64,000 nt of DNA from Nocardioides sp. L-11A (GTDB taxonomy: Bacteria; Actinomycetota; Actinomycetes; Propionibacteriales; Nocardioidaceae), in NCBI GenBank assembly GCA_029961745.1, contig CP124680.1, positions 620,001 through 684,000 on the forward strand. Direction: 5' to 3'. Below are positions 18,101 to 25,193 of the stretch, one piece after another. The position numbers and the translations under genes are program-made. Each line of letters begins with the position of its first letter. Positions within the stretch are counted from its first letter, which is position 1. The notes under the pieces were generated by a model. That model ran no database searches. It saw only the letters and a program-made list of their open reading frames with translations, and was not told the DNA's origin.

Positions 18101-18586
18101 CGGGCGGTCGACGGCACGGTCGAGCTCGCCCTGGCCGGCCGGACCTGGAGCGTGCCGGTCGTCGACGGCGTCGCCTCGACGTCGGTGCCCGCCGGCACCG
18201 CGCCCGGCGTCCACCGTCTCGAGGCCCGGTTCCGCGGCGCGGCCGGGCTGCGGGCCTCGACCGACGTCGGCTGGGTGCAGGTCGCGAAGGCGGCGCCCAG
18301 GGTGCGCGCGACGCTGCCGAAGAAGCGGGTGAGCCGCACGGCGCGGGCGAAGGTCGCCGTCATGGCGTCGTTGCCGGGCAGCTCGCTGCCGGTGACCGGT
18401 CGCGTGGTCGTCCGGGTCGACGGCAAGGTCGTCAAGCGCGGACCGCTCGCGCCGAACGTCCGGGGCCGGACCGTCCTGCGGCTGCCCCGGCTCGCCCCGG
18501 GCGGCCACCGGGTGACGGTCACCCTCGCGGCCGACCCGCGGTTCCGCTCGGCGACCAGCAGGGCGGTCGTCGTCCGGGTGCGTTGA
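15164..18586 (+). CDS. Secreted HtaA-domain haem-binding protein
   Basis: 1140 residues. A Sec-type signal peptide (about 1-39, PRRRAARW then a hydrophobic stretch ending AQA) is followed by an HtaA domain (from about 48, DWGVKSSWRTYIG), a middle region of about 330 residues, two Ig-like domains (about 575-760, each starting xxPPxxxxQPA), a second HtaA domain (from about 772, DWGVKASFRSYIG) and a C-terminal Ig-like module. Both HtaA domains keep the Tyr of the (W/F)RxYIG segment and a downstream GH His, which in corynebacterial HtaA ligate haem. Unlike those, there is no C-terminal membrane anchor or sorting signal. The iron box upstream supports haem-iron acquisition. No hmuTUV transporter follows. 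Confidence 0.9.
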   Translation: MLSGSPRRRAARWALALVSATSLGSFGLVAVTTAPAQAAVTPITAGPGLDWGVKSSWRTYIGEAGTTLADGATRNEDGTFHFPVAGGSYDDATRTTLLELDGSVEFLGHCHGVGGSHVRPCDLDLTFSDVRVEISEDRASVFVDAVSRPISGGDVVTFDDVALVDLDVEDVEPVVADGTTRWPELAATMTLDGERIFNYAAGTVVDPVTFAYDGPGGRPAGESWDVAGQAVHEAVTADPQPSALPSRIVGRLSGGEPVGWSSATYQIAILDPATLEPLSDWVGGPGVTGNIQRDSIAVDPATDTIFASNVTNNRDDRRLATFRWDGSTLAMTEVAGGYAPDLVADSGSGATWDEANDRYVIARSRSASATDLWEVVDVAGTWTARMLGPVTLSSPGTSTWENAIVNLVAVPDGANRSALLATSLFGVRPLQRLAQVGSAFRGEPLAEAGDIQPERILRTRDGVYAVVGFDQAVFIPFVGYADARRLGTATDPVPFRVGTDSNRNRSMLAVDEASNTLIGVTDSNQNLTRVERGQIVSRGGLTTGAYGDHVVLGLDADGDLLGVRSGRLETLRVIAQSPAFTQQPAPPVADLTGGSATVAIAAEVAGTPAPALTWQTRIPGQPWAEVAEGADGATLTAVVTAADLGRQYRLVAENAGGRVASDRVSLSLRTPPRIMVQPADASVAPGEDVELKVMPDGTPAPDVRWQQRIGGVWHDVPGQDAATLRLEDVDASLSGTAFRARLSNPVGSVVSDRATVTVAAPSTDPREIIGGTVDWGVKASFRSYIGGPIAHGSVTTEGGVVVNDDGSYAFPVVDGAWDPSGTSTVELGGSVRFTGHDTGTGPQLDLRITDPRLVIGADGSTLVADVVSRGLASGELATYDDVVLADLATTDRVRASGDTLSVRAVPASLTVVGAPAFADFYPAGTELDPIDGTIELGAVIGEPGTEPEPVGTTTGLLVAGATPYGQEVGVRVAVHAADRRAVDGTVELALAGRTWSVPVVDGVASTSVPAGTAPGVHRLEARFRGAAGLRASTDVGWVQVAKAAPRVRATLPKKRVSRTARAKVAVMASLPGSSLPVTGRVVVRVDGKVVKRGPLAPNVRGRTVLRLPRLAPGGHRVTVTLAADPRFRSATSRAVVVRVR

Positions 18587-18636
18587 GACCGGACCGGGCG
18601 CGACGTGCGTCGTCGCGCCCGGTCCGGCCGGAGCAG

Positions 18637-20136
18637 CTAGCGAACTCCGCTGTGCTCGCGGGCCCCGGCCGCGGCGTGCCGGCCCGCCCGGCGCCCGAAG
18701 AAGGACCCCTCGCCGAGCTGGGTGCCTGAGCAGTAGCCGGCGCCGTCCTGGGCGATATTGGCGGCGCAGGCCCCGGCGGCGTACAGGCCCCGGATCACCG
18801 AGCCGTCGGCGCGCCGGACCTCGCCGTCGACGGTCGTGGCCATGCCGCCGATGGTGAAGCCGGCGTAGAGCGCGACGCCCAGGGACAGGTCCAGCACCGC
18901 CCACGGGCCCGCGGTCTGCGGGGCGATCCAGTCGGGGTGCTTGTGGAAGTCCGGGTCCTCGCCCCGGGCGGCGTTCTCGTTGTAGGTCGCGACCGTCTCG
19001 ACGAGCGAGCCCGCGGGCATGCCGAGGCCGGCCTCCATCTCCTCGAGCGTCTCGAAGCCGTCCTTCAGCGGCACCAGCGGCATGTGGTCCTCACCGAGGT
19101 GCTCGCTGTCCACGATGAGGTAGGCGACCTGGTCCGGCTGCTGCATCACCTGGTACGACGTCCGCGCGTGGTAGCTGTCCTCGGCCACGAACCGCCGCCC
19201 GTCGCGGTTGACGATGATCCCCTTGCAGCGCGAGGACGGCGGGTAGAACGGCGCCGTGATGAACGGCTCCTCCATGTTCTCGAGGGCGGCCCCGACGGAC
19301 TCGCCGAGCCGGATGCCCAGCCCGTCGTCGTACGTCGAGCCCAGGGTGAACAGCCTGGAGCCGAGTGCGGGGGTGTAGCGGGCGACCATGTCGGCGTTCA
19401 TCACGAACCCGCCGGCCGCGATGACCACGCCGCCGGCGCCGACCACGCCGTGCCGGTCGAAGGAGCGCCAGCCCACGCCGACGACGGCGTCCCCGTCGAC
19501 GACGAGGTTGCTCGCCCCGGTCTCGTAGCGGACCTCGACGCCCTCCTTCTCGACGGCGTCACGCAGCAGGTCCATCACGATCCGGGTGCCCTCGGTGTCG
19601 CCGGGCACGGGCACCTTGTGTCCGCGGGGCGCGGGCGCGACCTGGTCGCGGAACGGCCAGACCTTCTCGTTGCCGGTGAACATCAGGCCCTCGGTGCCGG
19701 GCTGGATGACGGCCTTGCCGGGGAAGTAGGAGCGCTCGAACGCGAAGCCGAGCGACTCCAGCCAGTCGAAGTGGGCCACCGACCCCTCGCAATAGGCGCG
19801 GATCTTCTCCTCGTCGGGATCCTTGGTGCTCGCCATGAGGTAGCCGACCATCGCCTCGACCGAGTCGTCGTGGCCGGTGGCCCGCTGCACCGCCGTACCG
19901 CCGCCGAGGTAGAAGTGGCCGCCGGACATCGACGACGTCCCGCCGTGCACGGCGGCCCTCTCGAGCAGCAGCACCCGGGCGCCGGCGCGGGCGGCCTCGA
20001 GGGCCGCGCAGCCGCCGGCGATGCCGAAGCCGACCACCACGACGTCGTACCGCTCGGTGTGGCCCGGGTTGCCGGACAGGACGCTGGCCGGGAGGACGTC
20101 GGGGAGGGCGAGCCCGGCGGGCGTGGCAGTGGTCAT
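18637..20136 (-). CDS. FAD-dependent dehydrogenase (fumarate reductase/3-ketosteroid dehydrogenase superfamily)
   Basis: 499 residues. N-terminal FAD Rossmann motif VVVVGFGIAGGCAALEAARAG (about 32-52), a Ser/Gly-rich flavin loop GGTSSMSGG and a C-terminal GLYAAGACAAN FAD contact place it in the fumarate reductase/KstD superfamily. These enzymes desaturate or reduce ketones and enones; KstD introduces the delta-1 double bond in steroids. A perfect KstR-type operator 11 bp upstream points to sterol catabolism. I do not assign KstD itself because the catalytic Tyr pattern cannot be aligned by eye. Divergent from the antiporter gene. Confidence 0.85.
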   Translation of the reverse strand: MTTATPAGLALPDVLPASVLSGNPGHTERYDVVVVGFGIAGGCAALEAARAGARVLLLERAAVHGGTSSMSGGHFYLGGGTAVQRATGHDDSVEAMVGYLMASTKDPDEEKIRAYCEGSVAHFDWLESLGFAFERSYFPGKAVIQPGTEGLMFTGNEKVWPFRDQVAPAPRGHKVPVPGDTEGTRIVMDLLRDAVEKEGVEVRYETGASNLVVDGDAVVGVGWRSFDRHGVVGAGGVVIAAGGFVMNADMVARYTPALGSRLFTLGSTYDDGLGIRLGESVGAALENMEEPFITAPFYPPSSRCKGIIVNRDGRRFVAEDSYHARTSYQVMQQPDQVAYLIVDSEHLGEDHMPLVPLKDGFETLEEMEAGLGMPAGSLVETVATYNENAARGEDPDFHKHPDWIAPQTAGPWAVLDLSLGVALYAGFTIGGMATTVDGEVRRADGSVIRGLYAAGACAANIAQDGAGYCSGTQLGEGSFFGRRAGRHAAAGAREHSGVR

Positions 20137-20146
20137 GCGGTAAATC

Positions 20147-20160
20147 TAGAACATGTTCTA
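20147..20160. promoter_or_regulatory. KstR-type operator
   Basis: TAGAACATGTTCTA is a perfect 14-bp palindrome and fits the KstR consensus TnnAACnnGTTnnA at every fixed position. KstR is the TetR repressor of cholesterol catabolism in mycobacteria and rhodococci. It is 11 bp upstream of the flavoprotein ATG and 47 bp upstream of the antiporter start. Confidence 0.8.
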
Positions 20161-20206
20161 CCGATAGACTACTGACCCTGCCACTCGACTGGAAGCCGAA
20201 CAGCTC

Positions 20207-21700
20207 TTGTCCTTCGACGTCCACCAGCTCGACACGTTCCTGCTGATCGGCGCCGGGGTCACGTTCCTGGCCGTGTTGGCCGTGCGGATGTCGTCCGGGG
20301 TCGGCCTGCCCAGTCTTCTCGTCTACCTGCTCATGGGCGTCGCCCTCGGCGAGTCCGGTCTGGGCATCGGCTTCGAGGACGCCCAGCTCGCCCACGCGAT
20401 CGGCTTCGGCGCCCTCGCGGTGATCCTCGCCGAGGGTGGTCTGACGACGAGCTGGCGTGACGCCCGGCCCGCGATGCGCATGGGCGTGTCCCTCGCCACC
20501 GTCGGCGTGCTGATCTCGATCGCGGTGGTCGCGGTGGGGGCCCACTTCCTGCTGGGGCTGTCCTGGCAGCTGGCCATCCTGCTCGGTGCCGTCTGCTCCC
20601 CGACCGACGCCGCGGCGGTCTTCTCGGTGCTGCGCGTGGTCCCGCTCCCCAAGCGGATCACCGGCACGCTGGAGGCCGAGTCCGGCCTCAACGACGCGCC
20701 GACGGTCGTGCTCGTGACCCTGGTGTCGTCCGGTGCCGTCGGCGAGTACGGCCTGCTCGGCACCACGGGCATCGTCGTCTACGAGCTCGTCGCCGGCGTC
20801 GCGTTCGGCCTCGCCGCCGGCTTCGGGGGTGCCTGGGTGATGCGGCGCGTGGCGCTGCCGTCGTCCGGCCTCTACCCGATCGCGGTGCTCTGCCTGACCC
20901 TGATCGGCTACGGCACCGCGGCGGCGGTGCATGCCAGCGGCTTCGCCGCGGTGTACGTCGCCGCGCTCGTGCTCGGCAACGCCGACCTGCCGCACCGCGC
21001 CGCCACGCGGTCCTTCGTGGAGGGTCTGGCCTGGCTGGCCCAGATCGGGCTGTTCGTGATGCTCGGCCTGCTGCTCTCGCCCGGGCGCCTCTCGTGGGAG
21101 ACCATCGGCATGGCGGTCGTCGCCGGCACCGTCCTCACCTTCGTGGCCCGGCCGCTGTCGGTCCTGGCGAGTGCCGTCGTCCGGCCGATGAAGCTGCCGG
21201 AGCTCGCCTTCCTCTCGTGGGCCGGACTGCGGGGCGCGGTGCCCATCGTGCTCGCCACCATCCCGCTCGCGGAGGGCGTCGACGGAGCCGATCGGCTGTT
21301 CGACATCGTCTTCGTCCTCGTCGTCCTCGACACCCTGATCACCGCGCCCTCGCTGCCCCTCACCGCCCGGCTGCTGCGCGTCGCGCGCCGCTCGGAGCCG
21401 CGCGGCATCGAGGTCGAGGCGGCTCCCCTCGAACGGGTCGCCGCCGACCTGCTCCAGATCACGATCAGCCCGGCGTCGCGGCTGCACGGCGTCGAGGTGG
21501 GTGAGCTGCGGCTGCCGGTCGGCGCCAATGTGTCGATGGTGGTGCGGGAGGGGCACACGATGGTGCCCGAGCGGCGTACCGTGCTGCGCCACGGCGACGA
21601 CCTCATCGTCGTCACCCCCCGCAAGCTGCGGGAGGCCACCGAGCGGCGGCTGCGCCAGGTCAGCGACGGCGGCCGGCTCGCGCAGTGGCTCGAGGACTGA
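20207..21700 (+). CDS. Potassium/proton antiporter, CPA1 family with TrkA-C domain
   Basis: 497 residues from a TTG at 20207 (GGAAG about 12 bases upstream). About 12-13 membrane segments fill residues 8-385, with the family's ion-site signatures SPTDAAAVFS and ESGLNDAP near 130-170. The cytosolic tail (about 410-480) is a TrkA-C/RCK-C-type domain (LHGVEVGELRLPVGANVSMVVREG). This layout matches NhaP2/CvrA-type K+/H+ antiporters that export K+ and respond to a nucleotide or ligand through the tail. It ends next to a tandem-repeat terminator region. Confidence 0.9.
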   Translation: MSFDVHQLDTFLLIGAGVTFLAVLAVRMSSGVGLPSLLVYLLMGVALGESGLGIGFEDAQLAHAIGFGALAVILAEGGLTTSWRDARPAMRMGVSLATVGVLISIAVVAVGAHFLLGLSWQLAILLGAVCSPTDAAAVFSVLRVVPLPKRITGTLEAESGLNDAPTVVLVTLVSSGAVGEYGLLGTTGIVVYELVAGVAFGLAAGFGGAWVMRRVALPSSGLYPIAVLCLTLIGYGTAAAVHASGFAAVYVAALVLGNADLPHRAATRSFVEGLAWLAQIGLFVMLGLLLSPGRLSWETIGMAVVAGTVLTFVARPLSVLASAVVRPMKLPELAFLSWAGLRGAVPIVLATIPLAEGVDGADRLFDIVFVLVVLDTLITAPSLPLTARLLRVARRSEPRGIEVEAAPLERVAADLLQITISPASRLHGVEVGELRLPVGANVSMVVREGHTMVPERRTVLRHGDDLIVVTPRKLREATERRLRQVSDGGRLAQWLED

Positions 21701-21794
21701 CCCGGCGCATCTGAACGTGCTGGGACCGCCGACCCGGCGCATCTGAACCTACTGGGACCGCCGACCCGGCGCATCTGAACGTGCTGGGACCGCC
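21699..21794. repeat. Three tandem copies of a 32-bp unit
   Basis: The unit GACCCGGCGCATCTGAAC plus 14 further bases is repeated at 21699, 21731 and 21763; the middle copy differs by two to three bases. The first copy starts in the antiporter stop codon. The 5' part of the unit recurs in inverted orientation at 29513-29532, beside another convergent gene pair. Confidence 0.85.
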
Positions 21795-21822
21795 GACCCG
21801 GCGCGTTCAAACGCGCCGGGTC
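21795..21822. terminator. GACCCGGCGCGTT hairpin, convergent terminator
   Basis: Perfect 13-bp arms around a 2-base loop (CA), directly after the third 32-bp repeat and 14 bp before the convergent gene's stop. The same hairpin, with loop TG, is present at 29473-29500. Confidence 0.8.
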
Positions 21823-21835
21823 GATGCGCACCGGG

Positions 21836-22381
21836 TCAGGACACGTCGTCGTCGGGGCCACTGCTGAGCGGCGGCGTGCACACGTAGGCATCGCTGCGCG
21901 CCGTCACCGTCGGGTGGCCCTCGACGACGCCCTTGAACCGCTTGCCGACCACGATCGTCACGCCGGGGTAGCCGGACGGCTGGTCGACGACATCGACGTC
22001 GGGCCCGAGGTACGACGCCAGCAGCAGGGTCGCCGGGTCCTCGGGGTCGTCGGACCACACCTGGGCCGTCACCGGCCCGTCGGGATCGACATTGCCGAGC
22101 TTGCCCTGGACGAACCCGAACGTGGCCAGCTTGTCCATGGTCTCGCCGGCGAGGCCGTTGGCGCCGCCGCCGTTGAGCACGGTCACCATCACCTGCGGCG
22201 GCGCGAGGTCGTCGCCCTTCGGGATGAGCGTGTCGGTGCACGGTGCCGCCTCGGCCTTCTCGGGGAACGGCTCGGTGACCCGGGACCAGCCCCAGGCGGT
22301 CCCGGCGACGAACACCACCGCCAGCGCGGCCATGGTGACGGCCGAACGGCTGCCCGCCTTGACGTCCAGGCCCTCGGCCAC
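21836..22381 (-). CDS. Membrane-anchored LytR C-terminal domain protein
   Basis: 181 residues from a GTG at 22381, with GGAGGG about 8 bases upstream inside the end of the preceding gene. One membrane helix (about 14-32) is followed by an extracytoplasmic LytR_C domain (VMVTVLNGGGANGLAGETMDKL, then an LLLASYLGPDVDV segment). LytR_C modules accompany LytR-CpsA-Psr enzymes that attach glycopolymers to the wall; here the module stands alone without the LCP catalytic domain. It follows the small gene at 22384 with a 2-bp gap, a pair that is likely co-transcribed. Confidence 0.8.
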   Translation of the reverse strand: MAEGLDVKAGSRSAVTMAALAVVFVAGTAWGWSRVTEPFPEKAEAAPCTDTLIPKGDDLAPPQVMVTVLNGGGANGLAGETMDKLATFGFVQGKLGNVDPDGPVTAQVWSDDPEDPATLLLASYLGPDVDVVDQPSGYPGVTIVVGKRFKGVVEGHPTVTARSDAYVCTPPLSSGPDDDVS

Positions 22382-22383
22382 CT

Positions 22384-22680
22384 CTAGCCCTCCATCCGGA
22401 TCACGCGTGCATGCAGGACGTGCCGCTGCTGCAGCGCGGCGCGCAGGGCGCGGTGCAGCCCGTCCTCGAGGTAGTAGTCGCCGCGCCAGAGCACGACGTG
22501 CGCGAAGAGGTCGCCGAAGAAGGTCGAGTCCTCGTCGAGCAGGGACGACAGCTGCAGGGTGTCCTTGGTCGTGACCAGCTGGTCCAGCCGGACCTGGCGC
22601 GGCGGCACCGCGGCCCACCCCTTGGAGGTGAGGCCGTGGTCGGGGTAGGGACGCCCGTCGCCCACGCGCTTGAAGATCAC
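22384..22680 (-). CDS. Small conserved protein, VapB-like in name only
   Basis: 98 residues from a GTG at 22680 (MIFKRVGDGRPYPDHGL). From memory, this family is often labelled as a VapB-type antitoxin in actinobacterial annotations, but no VapC PIN-domain gene is adjacent. The sequence (PPRQVRLDQLVTTKDTLQL, then YYLEDGLHRALRAALQQR) has no clear ribbon-helix-helix. It is consistently compact, basic and soluble, and its partner here is a LytR_C membrane protein. I regard a toxin-antitoxin role as unsupported. Confidence 0.72.
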   Translation of the reverse strand: MIFKRVGDGRPYPDHGLTSKGWAAVPPRQVRLDQLVTTKDTLQLSSLLDEDSTFFGDLFAHVVLWRGDYYLEDGLHRALRAALQQRHVLHARVIRMEG

Positions 22681-22711
22681 GGCTTCGGAGTCTACGGGGC
22701 GTGCCGCACAC

Positions 22712-22801
22712 GGATTCATCACGGGATGTAGGTGAATTGCCGCTTCCCTGGTCGAACTCCGCTACAGATGCTCCTTTTCGTCTACATCCCGTGATGAATC
22801 C
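22712..22801. repeat. Long inverted repeat with 20-bp perfect arms (family member 1)
   Basis: Arms 22712-22731 and 22782-22801 (GGATTCATCACGGGATGTAG and its complement) flank 50 bases. The same arm sequence recurs at 34655-34674. The interior shares CGCTTCCC and GAACTCCGC with that copy. It lies between divergent starts (22680 and 22830), so it is not an ordinary terminator. Confidence 0.85.
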
Positions 22802-22829
22802 GCCGCCAACGGCGCCTAGAGTGCCCCGC

Positions 22830-24422
22830 ATGACGCAGGAGCAGAAAGCCGCCGCAGAGGGCCCGGTCGCCAAGAGCCCCATCGAGCAGGCGATCGCCCC
22901 CGGGTACGCCTTCGAGGGCCCGGCGCTCGAGTTGGGCGGACTGATGACCGGCCCCGACGAGCTGTCGGCGAGCACGATCCGGATCCCGCTCGCGATGCTG
23001 AACCGCCACGGCCTGGTGGCGGGCGCGACCGGCACCGGCAAGACGAAGACGCTGCAGCTGATGGCCGAGCAGCTCAGCGCCGCCGGCGTCCCCGTCTTCG
23101 CCGCGGACATCAAGGGCGACCTGTCCGGCCTCGCCACCACCGGTGAGGCCAACGACAAGCTGCTGGCGCGCACGGAGTCGGTCGGGCAGGACTGGACGGC
23201 GACCGCCTTCCCGGTGGAGTACTACGCGCTGGGCGGGCAGGGCATCGGCATCCCGATCCGGGTGACCGTGTCGTCGTTCGGGCCGATCCTGCTCAGTCGG
23301 GTGCTCGGGCTCAACGACACCCAGGAGTCCAGCCTCGGCCTGGTGTTCCACTACGCCGACAAGCAGGGCCTGCCGCTGCTCGACCTGCAGGACCTGCGGG
23401 CCGTGGTCCAGCACCTGACCAGCGCTGAGGGCAAGGGCGATCTCAAGGAGCTCGGCGGCCTCTCCTCGGCCACGGCAGGCGTGATCCTGCGGGAGCTGAT
23501 CGCGTTCGCCGACCAGGGCGCGGAGGCGTTCTTCGGCGAGCCGGAGTTCGACTCGGCCGATCTGCTGCAGCATGCCGCCGACGGGCGCGGCCTGGTCAAC
23601 CTGGTCGAGCTGCCCAACCTGCAGGACCGCCCGGCGATCTTCTCGACCTTCCTCATGTGGCTGCTCGCCGACCTCTTCCACGACCTCCCCGAGGTCGGCG
23701 ACATCGACCAGCCCAAGCTGGTGTTCTTCTTCGACGAGGCCCACCTGCTGTTCAAGGACGCGTCCAAGCCGTTCCTCGAGCAGATCGCCCAGACGGTGCG
23801 GCTGATCCGGTCGAAGGGCGTCGGCGTCTTCTTCGTGACGCAGAGCCCCACCGACGTACCCGACGACGTGCTCGCCCAGCTCGGCTCCCGGATCCAGCAC
23901 CAGCTGCGGGCGCACACCCCCAACGACGCCAAGGCGCTCAAGGCGACCGTCAACACCTACCCCAAGAGCGCGTACGACGACCTGGGCGAGGTGATCACGA
24001 CGCTCGGGATCGGCGAGGCGATCGTCACGGTCATGGGCGAGAAGGGCGCCCCGACGCCGGTCGCCTGGACCCGGCTGCGTGCGCCCGAGTCGCTGATGGC
24101 GCCGAGCAGCGCAGAGTCGATGGAGGCGACGGTCGCGGCCAGTCCGCGGCAGGCGAAGTACGCCGAGGTCGTCGACCGCGAGTCGGCCCGGGAGATCCTC
24201 GCGAAGAAGCTCGAGGAGGGTGCGCAGGCCGAGGCCGCCGAGAAGGCTGAGAAGCCCGCCGCCAAGGGCAAGGCGGCGCCCAAGGCCAGGAAGGACGACG
24301 GCGGCGGCGCGGGCGAGATCGTCAAGGACGTCGTGAAGTCCTCGGCGTTCAAGCAGTTCATGCGTACCGCGGCGGCCGAGATCGCCCGCGGCATGTTCGG
24401 GACGGCGCGCCGCCGCCGCTGA
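22830..24422 (+). CDS. DUF853 / HerA-like ATPase
   Basis: 530 residues from the ATG at 22830. Walker A GATGTGKT (65-72), Walker B LVFFFDEAHLLF (near 302) and a sensor-like FFVTQSPTDVPDDVLAQLGSRIQHQLRAHT place it in the DUF853 family of HerA/FtsK-type NTPases. The C-terminal 110 residues are an Ala/Lys-rich, probably disordered linker followed by a short basic helix (ASP-free FKQFMRTAAAEIARGMFG). A DNA or protein translocation or remodelling role is inferred from the superfamily. It stands alone and ends at a clean hairpin. Confidence 0.9.
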   Translation: MTQEQKAAAEGPVAKSPIEQAIAPGYAFEGPALELGGLMTGPDELSASTIRIPLAMLNRHGLVAGATGTGKTKTLQLMAEQLSAAGVPVFAADIKGDLSGLATTGEANDKLLARTESVGQDWTATAFPVEYYALGGQGIGIPIRVTVSSFGPILLSRVLGLNDTQESSLGLVFHYADKQGLPLLDLQDLRAVVQHLTSAEGKGDLKELGGLSSATAGVILRELIAFADQGAEAFFGEPEFDSADLLQHAADGRGLVNLVELPNLQDRPAIFSTFLMWLLADLFHDLPEVGDIDQPKLVFFFDEAHLLFKDASKPFLEQIAQTVRLIRSKGVGVFFVTQSPTDVPDDVLAQLGSRIQHQLRAHTPNDAKALKATVNTYPKSAYDDLGEVITTLGIGEAIVTVMGEKGAPTPVAWTRLRAPESLMAPSSAESMEATVAASPRQAKYAEVVDRESAREILAKKLEEGAQAEAAEKAEKPAAKGKAAPKARKDDGGGAGEIVKDVVKSSAFKQFMRTAAAEIARGMFGTARRRR

Positions 24423-24445
24423 GCCTGGATCCACGGATCCAGGCT
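24422..24445. terminator. Hairpin terminator between convergent genes
   Basis: AGCCTGGATCC-AC-GGATCCAGGCT, a perfect 11-bp stem with a 2-base loop, starting in the stop codon of the DUF853 gene and ending 21 bp before the convergent small gene. Confidence 0.8.
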
Positions 24446-24466
24446 GAGCCCACGGGCCCGAGCGGA

Positions 24467-24700
24467 TCAGGCCGTCCAGCGGATGGCGTCGTCGACGAAG
24501 TCGGCGAGCTGGTTCACACCGCGCAGGTCGGTGCGCTGGTCCATCAAGCGCGAGAGCCCCTGGGCGTGCCGGTGGCGCAGGGCGGAGCGGCGGGCGAGCG
24601 AGCGGTCCACGGCGTCGAGGGCGTCCACGGCGTCGAGGTCGTCGACCGGCTCGAGGTGACGTCCTGCGGTCCGGGTCTCAGCGGAGGTCGTCTGGTTCAT
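24467..24700 (-). CDS. Small hypothetical protein
   Basis: 77 residues, charged, with a repeated DAVDALDAVD stretch (about 22-31) and an Arg-rich middle. GGAGG lies immediately before the ATG, closer than usual. No domain recognised; coding potential is plausible because the terminator lies at its 3' end and no stronger frame competes. Confidence 0.5.
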   Translation of the reverse strand: MNQTTSAETRTAGRHLEPVDDLDAVDALDAVDRSLARRSALRHRHAQGLSRLMDQRTDLRGVNQLADFVDDAIRWTA

Positions 24701-24777
24701 GCCTCCAGCCTGCGCCGGACAGGTTTCCGACGCTCGGCGCTGCGGTTACGACTCGGTGACCCGGCCTGTGAGCCCGG

Positions 24778-24917
24778 CGACACCACCGTCCGGACACCAC
24801 CGTCCGGACACCACCGTCCGGACACCACCGTCCGGACACCGCCGTCCGGACACCGCCGTCCGGGCTCAGGCGTCCGGGCTCAGGCGTCCGGGCTCAGGCG
24901 TCCGGGCTCAGGCGCCG
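24778..24917. repeat. Ten 14-bp tandem repeats of two alternating types
   Basis: Units of exactly 14 bp: one cgacaccaccgtcc, three ggacaccaccgtcc, two ggacaccgccgtcc, then three gggctcaggcgtcc and one gggctcaggcgccg. All keep the pattern ggnnnnnnncgtcc. The last units run into the 3' end of the gene at 24908 and supply its stop codon. The rest of 24701-24777 shows nothing further. Confidence 0.85.
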
Positions 24918-25189
24918 TCGAACCCGTTGAGCAGCAGGAAGAAGACGGCGACGCCGACCAGCGCGCCGGCCACGCCGAGCCCGGCGCCGAGGAGGAGGCG
25001 GCGGCGCGCGGGCCGCTCCGGAGCGAGGACGGCGCGGCCGAGGACCGCGCCCACGGCAGCGGTGAGCAGCAGCTGGACGGGGATGATGAGGTTCTCGCCC
25101 GTGGCGGAGCCGTCGAGGACGGCAGCGCTCAGCGGCAGCAGGACGCAGCCGACGACGACCAGGGCGACGAACAGGGCCAGGATTCGCAC
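24908..25189 (-). CDS. Small membrane protein
   Basis: 93 residues from GTG 25189. Three hydrophobic segments (about 4-22, 35-52, 66-86) separated by short basic loops (APERPARRR). No family recognised. It begins 4 bp downstream of the metal-receptor-like gene's stop, so the two are probably co-transcribed. Its last codons lie in the 14-bp tandem repeat array. Confidence 0.6.
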   Translation of the reverse strand: MRILALFVALVVVGCVLLPLSAAVLDGSATGENLIIPVQLLLTAAVGAVLGRAVLAPERPARRRLLLGAGLGVAGALVGVAVFFLLLNGFDGA

Positions 25190-25193
25190 GGCG

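Noticed and set aside
14966-18904. A 1312-codon open frame on the minus strand
   Set aside because: It lies antisense to the HtaA gene, which has a signal peptide, recognisable domains, a start and an iron box. The antisense frame is repetitive and Arg/Gly/Asp-rich, typical of shadow frames in high-GC DNA.
22384-22680. Type II toxin-antitoxin system (VapB label)
   Set aside because: No PIN-domain toxin is adjacent; the neighbours are a LytR_C membrane protein and an ATPase, and no ribbon-helix-helix is visible.
24778-24917. CRISPR-like periodic repeats
   Set aside because: Units are directly abutting 14-mers without spacers, and no cas genes are present; it is a tandem repeat.
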